Shown piece after piece: positions 23,801 through 38,800 of a stretch of DNA of 64,000 bases. The stretch's first letter is position 1. Each line of letters opens with the position of its first letter. Location of the stretch: NCBI GenBank assembly GCA_936450465.1, contig OW388292.1, forward strand, positions 10,869,756 to 10,933,755, in the 5' to 3' direction. A program made the position numbers and the translations under genes. Below the pieces are notes generated by a model, which had not been told where the DNA came from, did no database searches, and saw nothing but the letters and a program-made list of their open reading frames with translations. Source of the stretch: Gibbula magus. Its lineage: Eukaryota; Mollusca; Gastropoda; Trochida; Trochidae.

Positions 23801-26800
23801 AATGGTAATTTTAAACTTACAGAGAGGACATTATTATACATGCGTTAACCTGAACATGAAAGGAGACGTATGATTAAAAGATTTTTCCGGATGAAGAAAG
23901 CTTGCACATTCACGTACACGAGGTCAGGCGTAGGCTACTCTGTTAGGATTTGATTTCGCATAGGTAAAATATGAAATTAAATAAGGCTAAACAACATGTT
24001 TTCGTATTATCTAGTTATACAAGTAATCATTCATGGGTTTATTGTAATGGTAGGCCTAATTATAAAACAGTACTGACAGTCACTTCTTAAACTTAAGACT
24101 CCCACTAGACTGGTTAGATAAAACCTGTAATTATAAGTCAATATTAGTTTAGGTATGAAGAAGACTACAGTAATTCTAACTGGACCTTGTAGTACCACTT
24201 TCCGTATCTCCTAAGTATTCCCCCCTTCCTGGAAATAGCAAACTTTGATTTCTCCAAACTTAGGCTCAATCCCCGACTTGTCACAGAAATTAGTTACACC
24301 ATCAATTTGTTGATGTAGTCTCCCCATAGAATCCGCAAAATTGACAATGTCATCAGCGCACAATAACGAACAGATGTTTGGCGCGTCTTCTGCAATTTAG
24401 ATATCTCTCTGCACTATCAGGTGTTTACTTCTGTAACCAGCTCATTTATGAAAAACGAGAACAATAACGGACTCGTCATACAACCTTGACGCATGCCGAG
24501 AGAATATGTGAAAAAGTCTGTGAAACCATTTCCAGTGCGGATATATGATCTTAACTTCGAGCACCTACCTCACAAGACTCATGGGATCTGTCCATGTATA
24601 TTATTGTGAATGAGCCTGTACCATAAATGAGAATGTTGGATGCTAACATGTCACACTGAAGTGAAGTTAACACATTCATACATTTGTTAAGAAGAATGCA
24701 TTCCGCTGTCTGGTAAAGTCTAATGAATATTTCGGTTTCCTCTTATTTACACACCCTTATAAGTTCTTATCTAATAGTTTTCATGTATTTGGACATGCAA
24801 TCCGGTCATTGGATATGTACTGTGAACATGTGGATCGAGATTGCAAAACTGATTGAGCGTTCAGCATGCTCATTCACAATGTTGAATGTGCTCAGAAAAA
24901 AAAGAGTATAGACATTGTTCAAAAGCATCGTTATGCAAGCGCCGATATGTTTGATAGATGATATTTATAAAGATTATATATCCGATGTATAGCGCATAAT
25001 AGTGTAATTCAATACACAGCATGTAATTTCAAGATTTTACGAATCAACAAACGCACTACACGACAACGACCAACTGAATTAGGTTATTGACATTTCAGCA
25101 ATGATTGCAGGAGGACTGGATTATTTTGATGCCATCAATTTTAAAGATTCATCCCGTGTTCACTTCCCCTCCACTACAACCGGAGATGAAGGGATCGCCG
25201 GGCTGAGTCGCATGTGGTGTTGCTATGCTCAAGTTTTCGGTTATTGCCTCTTTACCAGTGCTGTCGCTTAGCTGTAATCTATTTATTTAAATGAGAGGTC
25301 ACTTTAAAAGAAAATAGGATTTTCTAAAGGCTCAATTTCTTTTCCCACACATAGTTGATTTTGATCATGTCGACGAGGTTTGATATTTGCTGTAGTATTC
25401 ATGGAAACCTTCGTGTATGGACATAGGACATGACACTGTGAACTGCTGTCCGTTATTTATAACAGACTGTGATAAACAACTGTACATTCGGTTAGATTGG
25501 TGTCTATGGAGTCTAATTCTAGTCTATAGCCAATAACCATTTATTGATATTTCAGTATATCCTCAAATATCAGCTCTATTCTCAAATGCTAGTTATAACA
25601 TCTTGTTAAAAAAAAACAACACTTAGCTTCGTCATGTTGTACAAGAAAGACTTATTCAAAAGGAGTTGCTTGGCGGAAGTGTATGCTCTGTGTGACCCAT
25701 AATGCCACCAAGTGTACTAGGCTATGAGACACGGGTGAGGATTGTTGACGGTTTGATAGTACGCTCTCTTCTATTCTTCTTCTATTATATTGGTAAATAT
25801 AAGAAAATAGTATCGTCGCAATATGATACAAACATTAATATTTCAATAAATTGGGAACGGATATAATTTACTATACTCAAAAGATTAACTTTTAACTTCT
25901 AATAATAAGTATAAGTCCATTTGTCATGCGCCAGTATCCAGTCACTCAGTGATTGCTCACAGCGCTACAAGAAAGATAAAAGTCATTAAGCAGGATAGTA
26001 TTTTCTGAAAAGATGCGTTTTCAGTGCTGATTTGAACATGTCAAGAGTAGGGACTTTGTTGATTCCAGAGCATCGATGCAGCGAAAGTGAAGGATCTATG
26101 CCCGGTCATCGTAATATTAACGTTAAATACTAGTCTATAAAACCAATTCAAATAGTATGTCCATGTGAACGCCAATCAATCGTTTAAATACAAATAAAGT
26201 GGGAGTTATGGTAACTTATTGTACATGGTAAATGAATCAAATGACCCAGAGTTGTTTAATGTAATGGGGCTTGATTCAACATGCACACCATGTCGAATTT
26301 AAATGGAACATAAGATTATAATTTATAAACACTGTCAGACTTCTAGTTTCTTAATCAGTGTTAATAATGATTTCTACATAAACGTTAGAATATACATAAC
26401 ATTTACAAAAGGCTGACAATAACCAAAATACCAAATAACTAATAGGTCAATCATTACCTGAGAATGAGAATGGAAACAGATGCCGAGAATTATATTGACG
26501 TTCTTTCCTACACTGAATACACTCTGTGTACATTACTATGCCCATGTAAGTCACTTCCGAATGTGACGTACGCCTGAAAATGCATTTATTCAGTTTAGGG
26601 AGAAAGCCCACGTACAGTGTACGGCTAGGGGACTGACTATGTGATCAGTATCACTGTGCCATTTGTATGATGGAAGCACTCCGCAGGAGACCAAGACGCT
26701 CTCTATCGCTCATCTTCAGAGGAAATGTCACAGGTTAACTCCTCAGAAAACGTTTCTAAAGATATCTTCAATCAATATGATGTCCAATAGGTCAAAACAA

Positions 26801-29800
26801 CAATCAAACTATTCTCGCTTCTTGCAAGTAATATTGTCATTTTAATTAATCTATTTTAATATGTAAGATGTGTATGTTTAAAGTTACTGATCTTACCATA
26901 CGTAGGTAACATGTGGACATTATGACCACGTAAATTGAAACGATATCCCTAACACTGATTACTAAACATTACTTTAATAGCTTTAATAACTTTGATTTAT
27001 TTATTTAAAAAAAGGTCCACTTTAAAATATAATTCCAAAACTAACTGAGCTTCCAATAGAATAACTAGAATAACGAAACTTGTAACATAAATTGTCAAAT
27101 ACACATTTGATTGTGTTATTAACCATGTTCGAGGAGATGGGTGACTGTGAAATCGTTATTGAAGCAGAGGCAGACAAGATGGACATCGGGTATGATACTC
27201 TTTCACCCATTGAACGCTTTCATCCTTGCGTGTGTTGTTCATCAAGGATTAACACTAAGTTACGTTGTGTAAGGATGTTCACTTACAACACTGTACTTAA
27301 AGGGAGATATCGAACGGTAGCATATACACCTTCTATTTTGTTTTGTATAAAGCTAGGTGAGAAAGTCTGTCTGAGTCTGTAGTTTTACTATGTTACCACT
27401 TTTCAAGAATAAAACAGTCATACATTGATATAATATCCACAAATTTTAAAGTAACAAATAAGATGATTCTTAAACTAATCAGCAATGTCCTGTTGTACCG
27501 TATCGAAGTTTACCTCAATTTTGTAGCGCAGATGAATTGCTGCACTTCTCATTGTTGTGCACTATTCTTTATCAAGTTGTAAAAATCACCAAAATGCTAA
27601 CCTCAGTAATGTGTTTCCATTTGATACTGAGGAAGCGGCATTAAACAGTAACTCACTCACTCACTTGAATTTTCTTTCCACACACAATTCCTATTAACTA
27701 GATTAGAGCAGTCCCGAAACTTTCTCTGTCTCGTCTTTCTCTGTTCCGCCTTCTCAACAGCAACAATAAAATGGGAAATTGTTTTAACACACATTTGTTC
27801 ATCTTTGGAGTTGAAAAGTTTAATCATCACTGGGGTCACTTTACTCAAGTTTGTTCTTAAAACCTTTTTCTGATTTCAAAATTGGATCAAAGGGTTAACA
27901 TGGCCTTAACCAATATCTCATGCATTTGACCCGGAAGGTTACAATATCAAAGATCAACTTTCATTGTGAATAACAATCATGTAATGACTTAAAGAGTTCA
28001 TAGTTAAAATAAGTGTTGATCCTGCTGTGACCTTGACCTTTGACAGATCTTAGCGAAATCTTTCAAATCTTGGTCTTTCTCCCTAGATGATAGATACCAA
28101 ATAACAGCCTGATAGCACACTTTTTAAGTTATTGTGTTTACAAGAATTTTGGAGTGATTTCAGAACTTGTGACCTTGACCCTTGACCTTGAATGTGAACA
28201 TGTCAAATTAATTCGCCAGGTGTATAAGTAAGAAGTTATGTATATGATTTCTCAAAACCTTCTTGGAAAAAAGCCAATACAAAACGCGGCGGCGGCAATG
28301 GAAACTGAACAAAAACTGATAGCAACCCCGTCGAGGCTGCTAATGATGGCATCAATCTCAGAATTATTAAATAATGAATTAAAAGATGGAAAGCACCAAC
28401 ATAATGAACTTGAGCTTCTTTGATAGGCATTCTAGAAATCTTTGAAGGAGACGTTAGAATCTATGTAGAAAGTCGCCAGCAAAAAATATAGAAGTTGTAT
28501 ATCCATACACTTGTCTCAATTCTTCGTGATGATTGATGAACATACGAAACAAGCGATGGACCTGTACCTCTAACTGTAACTCCACAGGATGTTTCAGATG
28601 TAGGATTTCTTCACCAACTAGGAGCATGGGTTTACGGAACTATGTAATACTGTCAGTGATCACGTTATCGATAACCCTCGAGTGTGTTAGTCGTAAGGTC
28701 CCGCAGGTCGAGATGATTCCATTTCCTTATTCAAACAATAATTAAACAGCTCACACGTTTGAAGTTGCCAGTTTGACTTAAAACATCACACACACAAAAC
28801 CACCATATTATCCCACTGACGAGTAAATCATTCAAATAATGTGTAACTGACTTCAAGATAAAACCTTTGTGTAACCCTTTTAGAAAGAAACGCGTGATGA
28901 AGATTGTTCAGTATATATTAGTGAAATACTGGTCGCCAATAAAACTCCCCCCCCCCCCCCCCCCCCCCCTCACCCCCCCCTCACCCCTCCACTTTACTTC
29001 AAAACCGCATATACGGAGCAAGATATTCAACATAAATTCAATCAACGAGAATGTTGATCTAACTGGTCGTTACTGAGATCTGCTCTGAATATATTATCAA
29101 GTATTTCTTATCCCTCGAAGACTTAAGGCGTCGGAATAAATCATAGAATCAAATAATGACTTCACAGGACTGAAGTTACAACGGCAAGATATATATTTAA
29201 TGTGATCAATAACATCAATGTCATATTACTCACCACGTTGATTATGCTAACTGTATTACCAGAGGCATAGTACAGTCAGATCGCCGATATCAATTCACAC
29301 AGTCCAGGAGTTGAAACTATACATGTACGTATACCTGACGCGGAATACTGAGGTGCTGTTAAATCTGCCACCTCTCGTGGTCTTAGACTTCATTTATTTA
29401 TCTCCTTCACCTGATACATGTAGATTATGTTCGTGTTATAAAGTGTACTAAAGGACGTCATACTCACCATGAATCTCTAATAAGACCTAAATAGCCAGTC
29501 GCATAAGGTTAAACAGTGGGAGTGCAGTTATTCGAAAATCTAAACCGATATAGCAGCCTCATTTAAATACTCCCCTCTTTGTATAGCGTCTGTCTCTCTT
29601 GGAAACAACGACGACACTGCAGTTATTCCCCAACAAGGTACTCACAATTGAAGTTTGAATGTGACTACTCATTCAAATACCGCAGGTAACAGAGAACTTC
29701 TTGTAATTAAATTGAATTCTATCACTTCAACCTGTTCATACGTTTTGCTTATCAAACACCTATTGCCAATTAAATCTTATTATGTAATATTCAAAACTTT

Positions 29801-32800
29801 TTCTATTAAATTACCCCCGCCATGTTACGAAGCTATCGTGCTGTCACTGTTTTCTAACACGTATAGATCTGGCGAACCAACATTGTAACATGGAGTGGCA
29901 GCATATAATGACCATCAAACAACTACTCTCTCTCCGTGTTTCAAAGCAGTTGGCATATCATTGAGAAGCATACTTGTTCAGTGTTATTAGTTTGGTTTTT
30001 TTATATATCAGAAATGGGTTATCTCATAAAAAAAACGGTATCTTCCATTTCTTAAACTAACATTTACAAACTCCTCCACACTCCCAGCTGAACGGGTTCT
30101 TTAACGAACTTGTCACGTGATTGATCTGAAATAGACATGCGGTCGGTTTGCACAGGAAGTTCCGACATGACTGACACCTAATAAGAGAAATGCCTTCTCA
30201 GACCGCCACTCCAGACCGTTTGACAAGCGACGTGGCTCACACCAATGCACATACTCTGCTGCAGAAAATTAAACACAGGAGTTCTGTACATCTTCTGATT
30301 GAGTTGAATTTATGTCTTCGTTTGCGATAAGCCAAATAACTCTCACGTCCCATGCAAATGCCTTTGTTAATATCTTTGAGCTGTGGACCTGGAGATAATG
30401 CTACCCTTATGTATCGAGATGCATCTTATTACCATAACGAAAGCATGTTTCATCATACGATTTCACGACTATGCACTTACTGTTAAAAGTACACTTAATT
30501 TCCGGATTATAATTTATTAAAACGTGCCTTTAAATATAAATAATCCTTGAAATATATACAGTTTCAACCTTTATATGTGCCATCTATTTAACAAATTGTT
30601 CGGAGAAACAATCGTATTTGTTGTTTACAAATATGTAAAACTTCACACACAAAAACAATTGAAACATACATTATACATGTCAGGAATATTTGCTTAATGG
30701 TTCAAAACATCCAAAGTCTCCAAAAAAAAGGAGAAAATATCAATTTTTAGTTTGATTGTTCAATAGTTTTTAATCGATATGCATTGGAATATTGTATTTT
30801 AGGCCTGAGTGACGATAATCTCATTAATCTGTAGTATCGTCACTATACTGAGTGGCCACAAACCATATCATGACACGCGACGTCATTACGACAAACTTAC
30901 ATAGCTCTGTAACAAAGCCAATGATATTGAAACCATTGTTATACATCTAGTAGCGTACTGAAACTGTAAAATGTGACACCTCCCCTTCTGTGATAGATCT
31001 ACAATCATGTGAACAATAATTTATCTCTTTGGTGATAAGGATACTTTTGTTAGTTTGATAACATTAATTTTTCCTGAACATATAACAAGCAACTAATGCA
31101 ACAAGCAACATATGTACATGTATTACGAAATAGGAAATATACGAAAGTCTGGAAATGTGTTCAATTCCCGTCCGGTTCCATGCCATAGAGACTTTGATGA
31201 TGATCACTACATAGTGTGAAATCGGTCGGGGATCCCCAACATTACCAGTCATTCGTGTTTTATTTACCACGCATCATGATCCAGTTGAATACTCTTGATA
31301 TGTTTCATTGTGGTTGAAGAAGCTCAAAGACAGGTAACAATGATATTAAAATGTTACAGTTGTGCTGCAGATCTCTGTAGCTAAAATGTGTACAAGAAAT
31401 GAAGAAAATCCAGTGCGCCTTTCAAATGATAAGAAATGAAGATAACCCAGTGCATGGTTAGTTAGGTAACCCTTTGACAAACTTTATATTCATTTTCCCA
31501 TTCACAGTTTCCATGTGACCTAGAAATGAAGTTAAGGCAACCAAATTATAATCGGAAACTTTGTGTCGATATAATGAGAGTCCAGCGGAGAGTTCTTGAA
31601 ATGTCCCACTGACAAGATAAAAATACAGGTAACCATGCCGGAAAATAAAAAAAAAACCTTGAAAATAATATCAGGTCAGCAAAATCTAATAAGCTCCGCG
31701 TCTATCCCAGGAGAAGCTTTGTGTAAGATGTGATGAGAATCAAGAATATTCCGCAGTACAATAGCAACATTACACATCTGGCTGTGACCTTGACATTCAG
31801 TGAAACGTTTCGGTATGAAACAAACTCTGATGTTATTATATTGTTTAATAAACATTGTATCAAAGTACCCTCGCATGGCTCCTTTTACTTCCACCTGCGT
31901 TAACTATAAATCGTAGATGTTCTTAATTTAATGATCTCTGCTGTAAGATGAAAATGGTACGTAGTGTAATTAATTACATGGGGAAGCCTGCTACGTTAAT
32001 CAAACGATATATATATTGAAGTAGAAAATAATTGTTTGAGAAAACGATAACGTTTTACAATTTTAAAATGTGTTAAAGAATGGTAGACATCGTGAAGCAG
32101 AATCTTGACTTACGTTGTAAGACCTACAAAAACAGATTGTATTTTTATTTGTCTTCTAATTTCAACTGTACGGGGACTTCCAGGAAATTTAATTTACATT
32201 TCAGACGTACGACTGATCGGATTATAGCACCGTTAGGGATTCAAGATAGTTTAATGTATTTCAAATAATTGCGTTATCAGGTTAATTTCATTTACCAAAT
32301 TCTTCAAAATTGTTTTGGTCACTGGCTTTTCATTAAATTTGAAACCAGCTCCCACCAATGATTCACTCATTTAAACTTCCCACGAGGAGAACTGATATCT
32401 GCTATTCGACTATTTCTTCTGCACCTTTGAAGAAAGTCAATTTGCATATTACATAATATAAATGCACTTCTTTATCGGTAAATAATTTGACTCTGTTCAG
32501 AATACATGTATGTTACACACGATTTTAAAGGATGATTAACTTCCTTAACTTAAAAGAGATACTTAAATAATCATATCAGTATTATGAAGCTGTAGCGTAA
32601 TGTAGGTTTACAAATACTTGTTTCTGATGGTCGATATAACTTTCCCTTTAATCATGTATACCTTTCACCGTCTCCCAGTATGCTTATGTACCTCTTTGCC
32701 AGAGTGAGTGAGTGAGTTGGGGTTTAACGCCGCTTTCAAGAGTATTTCACTTACATCGCGGCTGCTTGTATTTTGGCAGGGAGAAAGCCCGCAACGCCAT

Positions 32801-35800
32801 GTGGCTATGCACTGCGCTGAAACCTGTGACTGGAACTAGCGAACCATGGGTGGTACTACGCTGAAATTCAGTGTAGCATTGCACCCAAACCTTATTGCGT
32901 GTAGAACTCTTTGCCAGAGTAAAGTTCATAAAACTCATCTCCTAGTATCTAGACGGTGTGGCGTAAATGTTAAATAATTTTATTTTTCCCGCCACAACAA
33001 AGTTGACTGGCGGTTATATATGGCTCCGTCCGTCCGTTCGCCCGGGTTTCGTTTCCGGACCAATGCTAAACAAAAACTTAAAGCCAAGTTAGTTTTAATT
33101 TGATACGGAGAACACTCTTCATGCGTAGATGTGTCTTTTGAGGTTTCCAAAGTATTTGGAATTTAAATTTTAGCTATTTACTTGAAAACTTTTCCGGGCC
33201 AACTCAATGAAACTAGTTATTGGTAAGAATCATCCTTTACAATGTGCTTTTGGAGTTTTTCAACTTCTTCAGATGCCATGGAAATGCATCAAAACTCGAA
33301 ATGCCCTTTTTATATGTTCATGTGGGGATTTTGAATTTTCTTTTGGATTTCCTTTTAGATGTATCCATTGAAATGCAAATTACAATTTTGCTTCCAGAAC
33401 AGAACTTAAAAACGGTGAGGCTGATGTTACAGCTTAGGATGTAGAACAATATTCTTGTGTAGCGTGGATTCCTTATCAATGATTTGAATATCTTATATGA
33501 AAGGTCAACACAAAAACTGGGAGTGATAGAAGAATCATTAGAGAATGAAGCTCCATAATCATTATTCAATAAATTTCATACGTTTCCCACAGGGCGGGGA
33601 TATAGTCGACTATGTCTGATTGTAAGAATACATAATGACGGTGTATTCTCGGGACGTGGACACCCTGTGTCGTACAAAAACAAAATCCTGCAATAAGTGT
33701 CCACATCATGCGAATGTGTCACTGAGCTAATAAATGTCAGACAATAGAAGTAGTTTTATGATTTCAAGACATTGAGTAATTCTGAAATCTGAACATACAA
33801 CAAGGCTCTTGCAGTATACGGAGATTAACAAACAACTTAATCGGCTGTGTTTTGCAGTTCGTTGGTTTTCCAACCTATGCTGCTTTTGTAGAAACAAATA
33901 ACAACTTGCAGTCTTATTGAGTCTGCCCTATTATTACCAATATAGTTTGAAATAACCGGGTCATATTTTACCAGCACATGTGCACATAACGCTTCCTCGG
34001 GTAATAATCTCTTATATTATATTTATTAGGTCTTCAAGACGAATATCTGGAAAACCTATTGTTCTTATTCGCTTTTGTCTTATCATTTGTACGTTTTTTT
34101 TGTGCGCCCGATTTTGAAGTAAAAACTTCCAACCTTAATAGCTCGTAAACTAATCGAGATAATTTCACAAAACTTTCACCAGAATGTGGGCAACAAGATC
34201 ATCCATTAGGCCTATAGCGGTTTTCGGCCGTAATAAAAGATTTCTTGTTGTTTTAAAACTTTCGCGGTTTTAAGGGTACGCGTCTTTGAAAAATCTTCGC
34301 CTCACTAACGGCAATACATACAGCTATGTATTGTAGCTCATTGCGAAGCTGAAAAACTGCTTCTTAAATGCGTAATGATATCGCAAAAAAAGAAAGTTCG
34401 ACATGATATTTGAGTAATTCACAATTTCAAATTGTCAATTTCAAAACTGGGCGAATTTAGCCTCCTGTTCAATGGGATATAACTCTGTCGAAAATGAAGA
34501 TATGTCAAAGATACTTATTGCAATATAATCCAGATACGTTACGTAACAATTCTGTTGAACATCTATATCATGTAAAAGTTGAAAAAACCTAAGAAATTTT
34601 GAGACTTTTCGAGGGATATTTTCTTTGGAGAATGTTCAATCGTTAACCACATTCTGAAGTAGAAACGTCATTTACCAAGGACAATAACTTTCAAACATGT
34701 ATCTGTCATAGACAAGTCATAGAAGATTTTCATTTCCGAAAATCGCACCAATTTAAACAAAGTTCAAAGGGCTTAGCTATTTATGCTATTTAAAGTTTAT
34801 TTCTTTGTATGAAAATATTGACCATTTTGTCTTTATCATGAGAAACAAAATGTAGGAGTCCATTAATATTTGATTTGTCCATATTCAAAGGGGTATTTCT
34901 GTTGAGATTTTATGTAAAAAACTGATGAAGTAACTTAGAGTCCAACATGGAGTTCAAGGTCAAGCAGAAGTCTTTAAGACCTAAGTATTGACGCGTCAAT
35001 CCTAGTATTATATCTAATATTATCTGAACTGTTTGAAAGGCATTCTAGAAGTTGGTGTAATAGAAAGACAAGGAATTTATGTATATTGTATATGCTTGAT
35101 AACGGTATAACGATCTATACCGAAACGTCGCCATTGTGAAATAAAGAAGTTGAACATCCATAAATTCCTTGTCTTTCTAATATTATCTTCTTATTATCTG
35201 ACGTTCTCTTTTTTCATTGCGTATTTGCAGGAGGAATTTACGTCACACATTTTGCGAAATGACGCGGGAGGCAGATCGAACGAAAGGGGTACAGTTGTTG
35301 AAATCACTATTCGGGTTTATGCAACATATAACGTTGATAGTGTTGATGAAATGTTTGGCATGTCAACTTGGACAGAATCACTTTAGTAATATTCTACATA
35401 TGACGTAACCGTTCAAAATGAAAACTGATCATAAACATTGTGGGCATTTCATTAAAATGTAAACTATATTTTATTGTGTAATATGTAGAATGTAACAATT
35501 AGTAATTCTTATTTCTATTTGTCTTTGGAGACACATTGCGATCATTTCCCTACACAGACAGGTGCTCGCCGGCTGGTATGTTCCCGACCTTGTGTAAAGT
35601 AGTAGGTATTGGATACATGCTGTGTTATATTACATACAACACACGTGTCAAAGTGACATATTTATTGTTACAGCTGGTTTCACCCAGCAATAGTCTAAAA
35701 CGCGTAGGAAATACATTCGTCCTGATAAAGACTCTGCATTCACCGAAAGCATTAATTATGAGAGAAGTAGCCTACCGAAAAGAGTCCGCTGGTTCGATAC

Positions 35801-38800
35801 TTGTGAAACCAGTTCATCGATCACGGAAAACAAAGGACCAATTGCATTTATTAGATAATGCGAGTTAAATCTTGATCGAGAAATGTTATCTTAAAGAACA
35901 TTCACGCAATGACAATCAGTTGACGATACGAATAATCAGCATTGCCTTGGAACTTACGTGAACATGTTATAAAATAAATCCACCCCTGATAAAAAAAAAA
36001 CTCTCCAGTATTTTTACACGTTTTTGCTTATTTGTTCGTTTCTACGTATCTGCTTTGCAGATTCGAACATTCATGCTAATCTCTAATTAACAAAAATATC
36101 GATACAAATATCCAATCAGTTAGTTGAGTGAAACTTATGCAGGGCTCCAGATAATTATTTTCACCAATGAGTATTTCACTCATCAAAATAAAAAATGAGG
36201 AGTAAATTAACTAAATGAAAAAGGTCAATGGGTATTTCACTCATCAAAATAAAAAGTGAGGAGTAAAATTAATAAATGAAAAAAGCTAAGAGTATTTCAT
36301 ACTTTCAACGTTTATTAACATTCAGTGTCTTCATCTCGTAGGTGTTCAATTAGTCATTGGTTATTTGGCCAGTACATGTACCAAAATATACTGTTTCTTC
36401 AAAATATTTATGTATACTACCGTCTAAAATCACAACGTGCTTTAATTATACAATATATTGAATATACTTCTAAAATTGAATGAATCAACTCTCTGTTTCA
36501 ATCACTACAAAATGTAATAAAGACAACCTCATAAAAATTATGAATTTAATCAATTAATTATAAATTTATTTTTATTAGACTGACAACTAAAGTTCATTCT
36601 TGAAAAGTTCACTCAATATAAGTTGATACATTTTTTAAAGTACATTTAATGTTTGAATTTTTTTGTAAGCATGAACGCTTCTTGATGATTTTAATTGTGA
36701 TTATTTGACATAACAATTTTAGAAACACTTCCCAGCAGGCACACGACGTCGCAGCCACGTTGTATTAAGGTCGCATGGCAACGTTGCCGTCCGGTCGCAT
36801 TTTGGTCGTATTAGTACAGATTTCTGTCTTCAATAACTGAACAGCACATGGTCTGTATCTAATGTCGCTCAAGGATTTTTGTCAAAATATTCACTGACAA
36901 TTCCCATCTTTATATGTTTTGATAATAATTTCCCAGGTTATCAACACTAAAATAAGTTGAAACAGATGTCAAAACAGTAAACACAGACCACGAGAAAACC
37001 GGGTGAAGAGCATGTCATTTCTAAACAAATGCCGATAACTGGTTACAGATAAGTGCAAGTTTGCGCTATATGATAAACATGCATCAGACGGTGCCTAGTT
37101 TAGAGGAAGACAAGAGTAGCCTCCCTTTCGTTTTGAATAACGTTTCCGATAATTTTGATGGACTGTTTTTGTTTATCAGTATTTTTGACAATTAGTTAAA
37201 TAAAGTTATTGGCAAGTGAAAGGCACTTTCAGTTGACAGATGTACCATGAAATGTATCAGTCTTGACCTTTCTAACATAACACTATTTTGACAGTCACGC
37301 ATGTAAACAAAATCGGACTCGTATTCTGAGAGATTTGTGCGTATCTTTCACTCATTGATTTCATTTTTCATGCGTATATCTGAATAATTGATGCGTATTC
37401 TACGCAAATACGCATCTTATCTGGACCCCTGTTATGTCACTGTAAATTGGCAGTATATAATTGTGCTGTATATCGATTTCACTACCTGTTTATTTACTCA
37501 AATATACACCCGGTAACTAACTTCAAGCTCCCGAGAGTGCCGTTTGCTCAACAGACTGATTAATAATTCAATATAACAACTGATCATCACAACTAATTTT
37601 ATGAAGATACGTATGTTGTTATTATTGTTATGGGGTTACTGTTCACCAAAATCGTATTGAAGGAAAACGATGTTCGTTTGAAATAAAATAAATAAATAAT
37701 ATATCTAATTCAAACAATTGTTTTAAAAAAAGCCAACCTATTTGTAATACAATAATGACATACAGACTGTATGTACTAAATATATACTAAATATAAAGAA
37801 CAAGATATCGAATGAGCTTCTATGAGCTTTCATGAAATTGAGCCTCTATGTTCCATATTTGTCAGACGTCCTCAAGATCTCAGGAACTTGAGCTTCTTCA
37901 TTGTATGTTTGTCAGATTTCAGGATCTCAGGGGGGAAATCGTTTTTGAAACAAAATAAGAGAATCATGTATTTCATTTCTCTTAGTTGATGATATTAATT
38001 GCATATCTCCCCTCTATGTGTCTTGTCTGACTTGGTGAACGAAGCCTCAAGCCCTCATACTGCCGACACATATGGATGTTGGCTAGTTTGGACAATCACA
38101 TTTTGATGTTTTTACAACAAATGTTAAGGAAGTATTCATGAAGAAAGGAATGTTCGGAATGGCAACGTTCAGTGGGTGCACATACTGTTATCACTTGTGC
38201 GATCAGCAGATTAAACCAGTATTTGATCAATTCGGAGAGATAGGTGTTATTATCTATTCATTTCTCCAGAGAAAAGTATCACTACGTGTGTGTTGAACGT
38301 GTTTTGCATGTGTTCTAACCCCTAACATTATCATGATTGGCTGACATTCAGTAACATTTGCAGAGAGGACCAACTCAGACATGAGTATGTAGATGCAGGG
38401 ACATAGTATTTAGAGGATGACTAAACTATAGACTGTTATGACGGCTATCATACCAATGTCAAACATTACCGAAGGTGAGGCGCAGTTTGATAAATATATA
38501 ACAAGTAGATGGCATTCACTGTGAATTCTAACAAAAAACTATGACAATACGGCATATAAACAGAAAATAGGTTAGCTACCGTAGCGTCAAGGTCAGTAAT
38601 TCCAAATATTAACTGAATATTGTACTGTGTATTTTTGCTACTTCATGCCTCTAGCCCTGTGCAATACTCAACTAGGATTATACCACGCTGTGATAAATAA
38701 TAACGCATAAAGTATTTCCGTAGATTCCCTTAATACGAGTTCAACGCGCCTTCAATTTAAATCTAAAACCTATATGAATAATTAAAAGGACAAATTTAAT

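Noticed and set aside
28236..28430. Open frames on both strands beside the Penelope-type fragment as its coding remnant
   Set aside because: The plus-strand frame ends close to the repeat words, but I cannot recognise any GIY-YIG or reverse-transcriptase motif in it.
35536..35868. 110-codon ORF as a gene
   Set aside because: No domain, no splice context, composition like the surrounding non-coding DNA.
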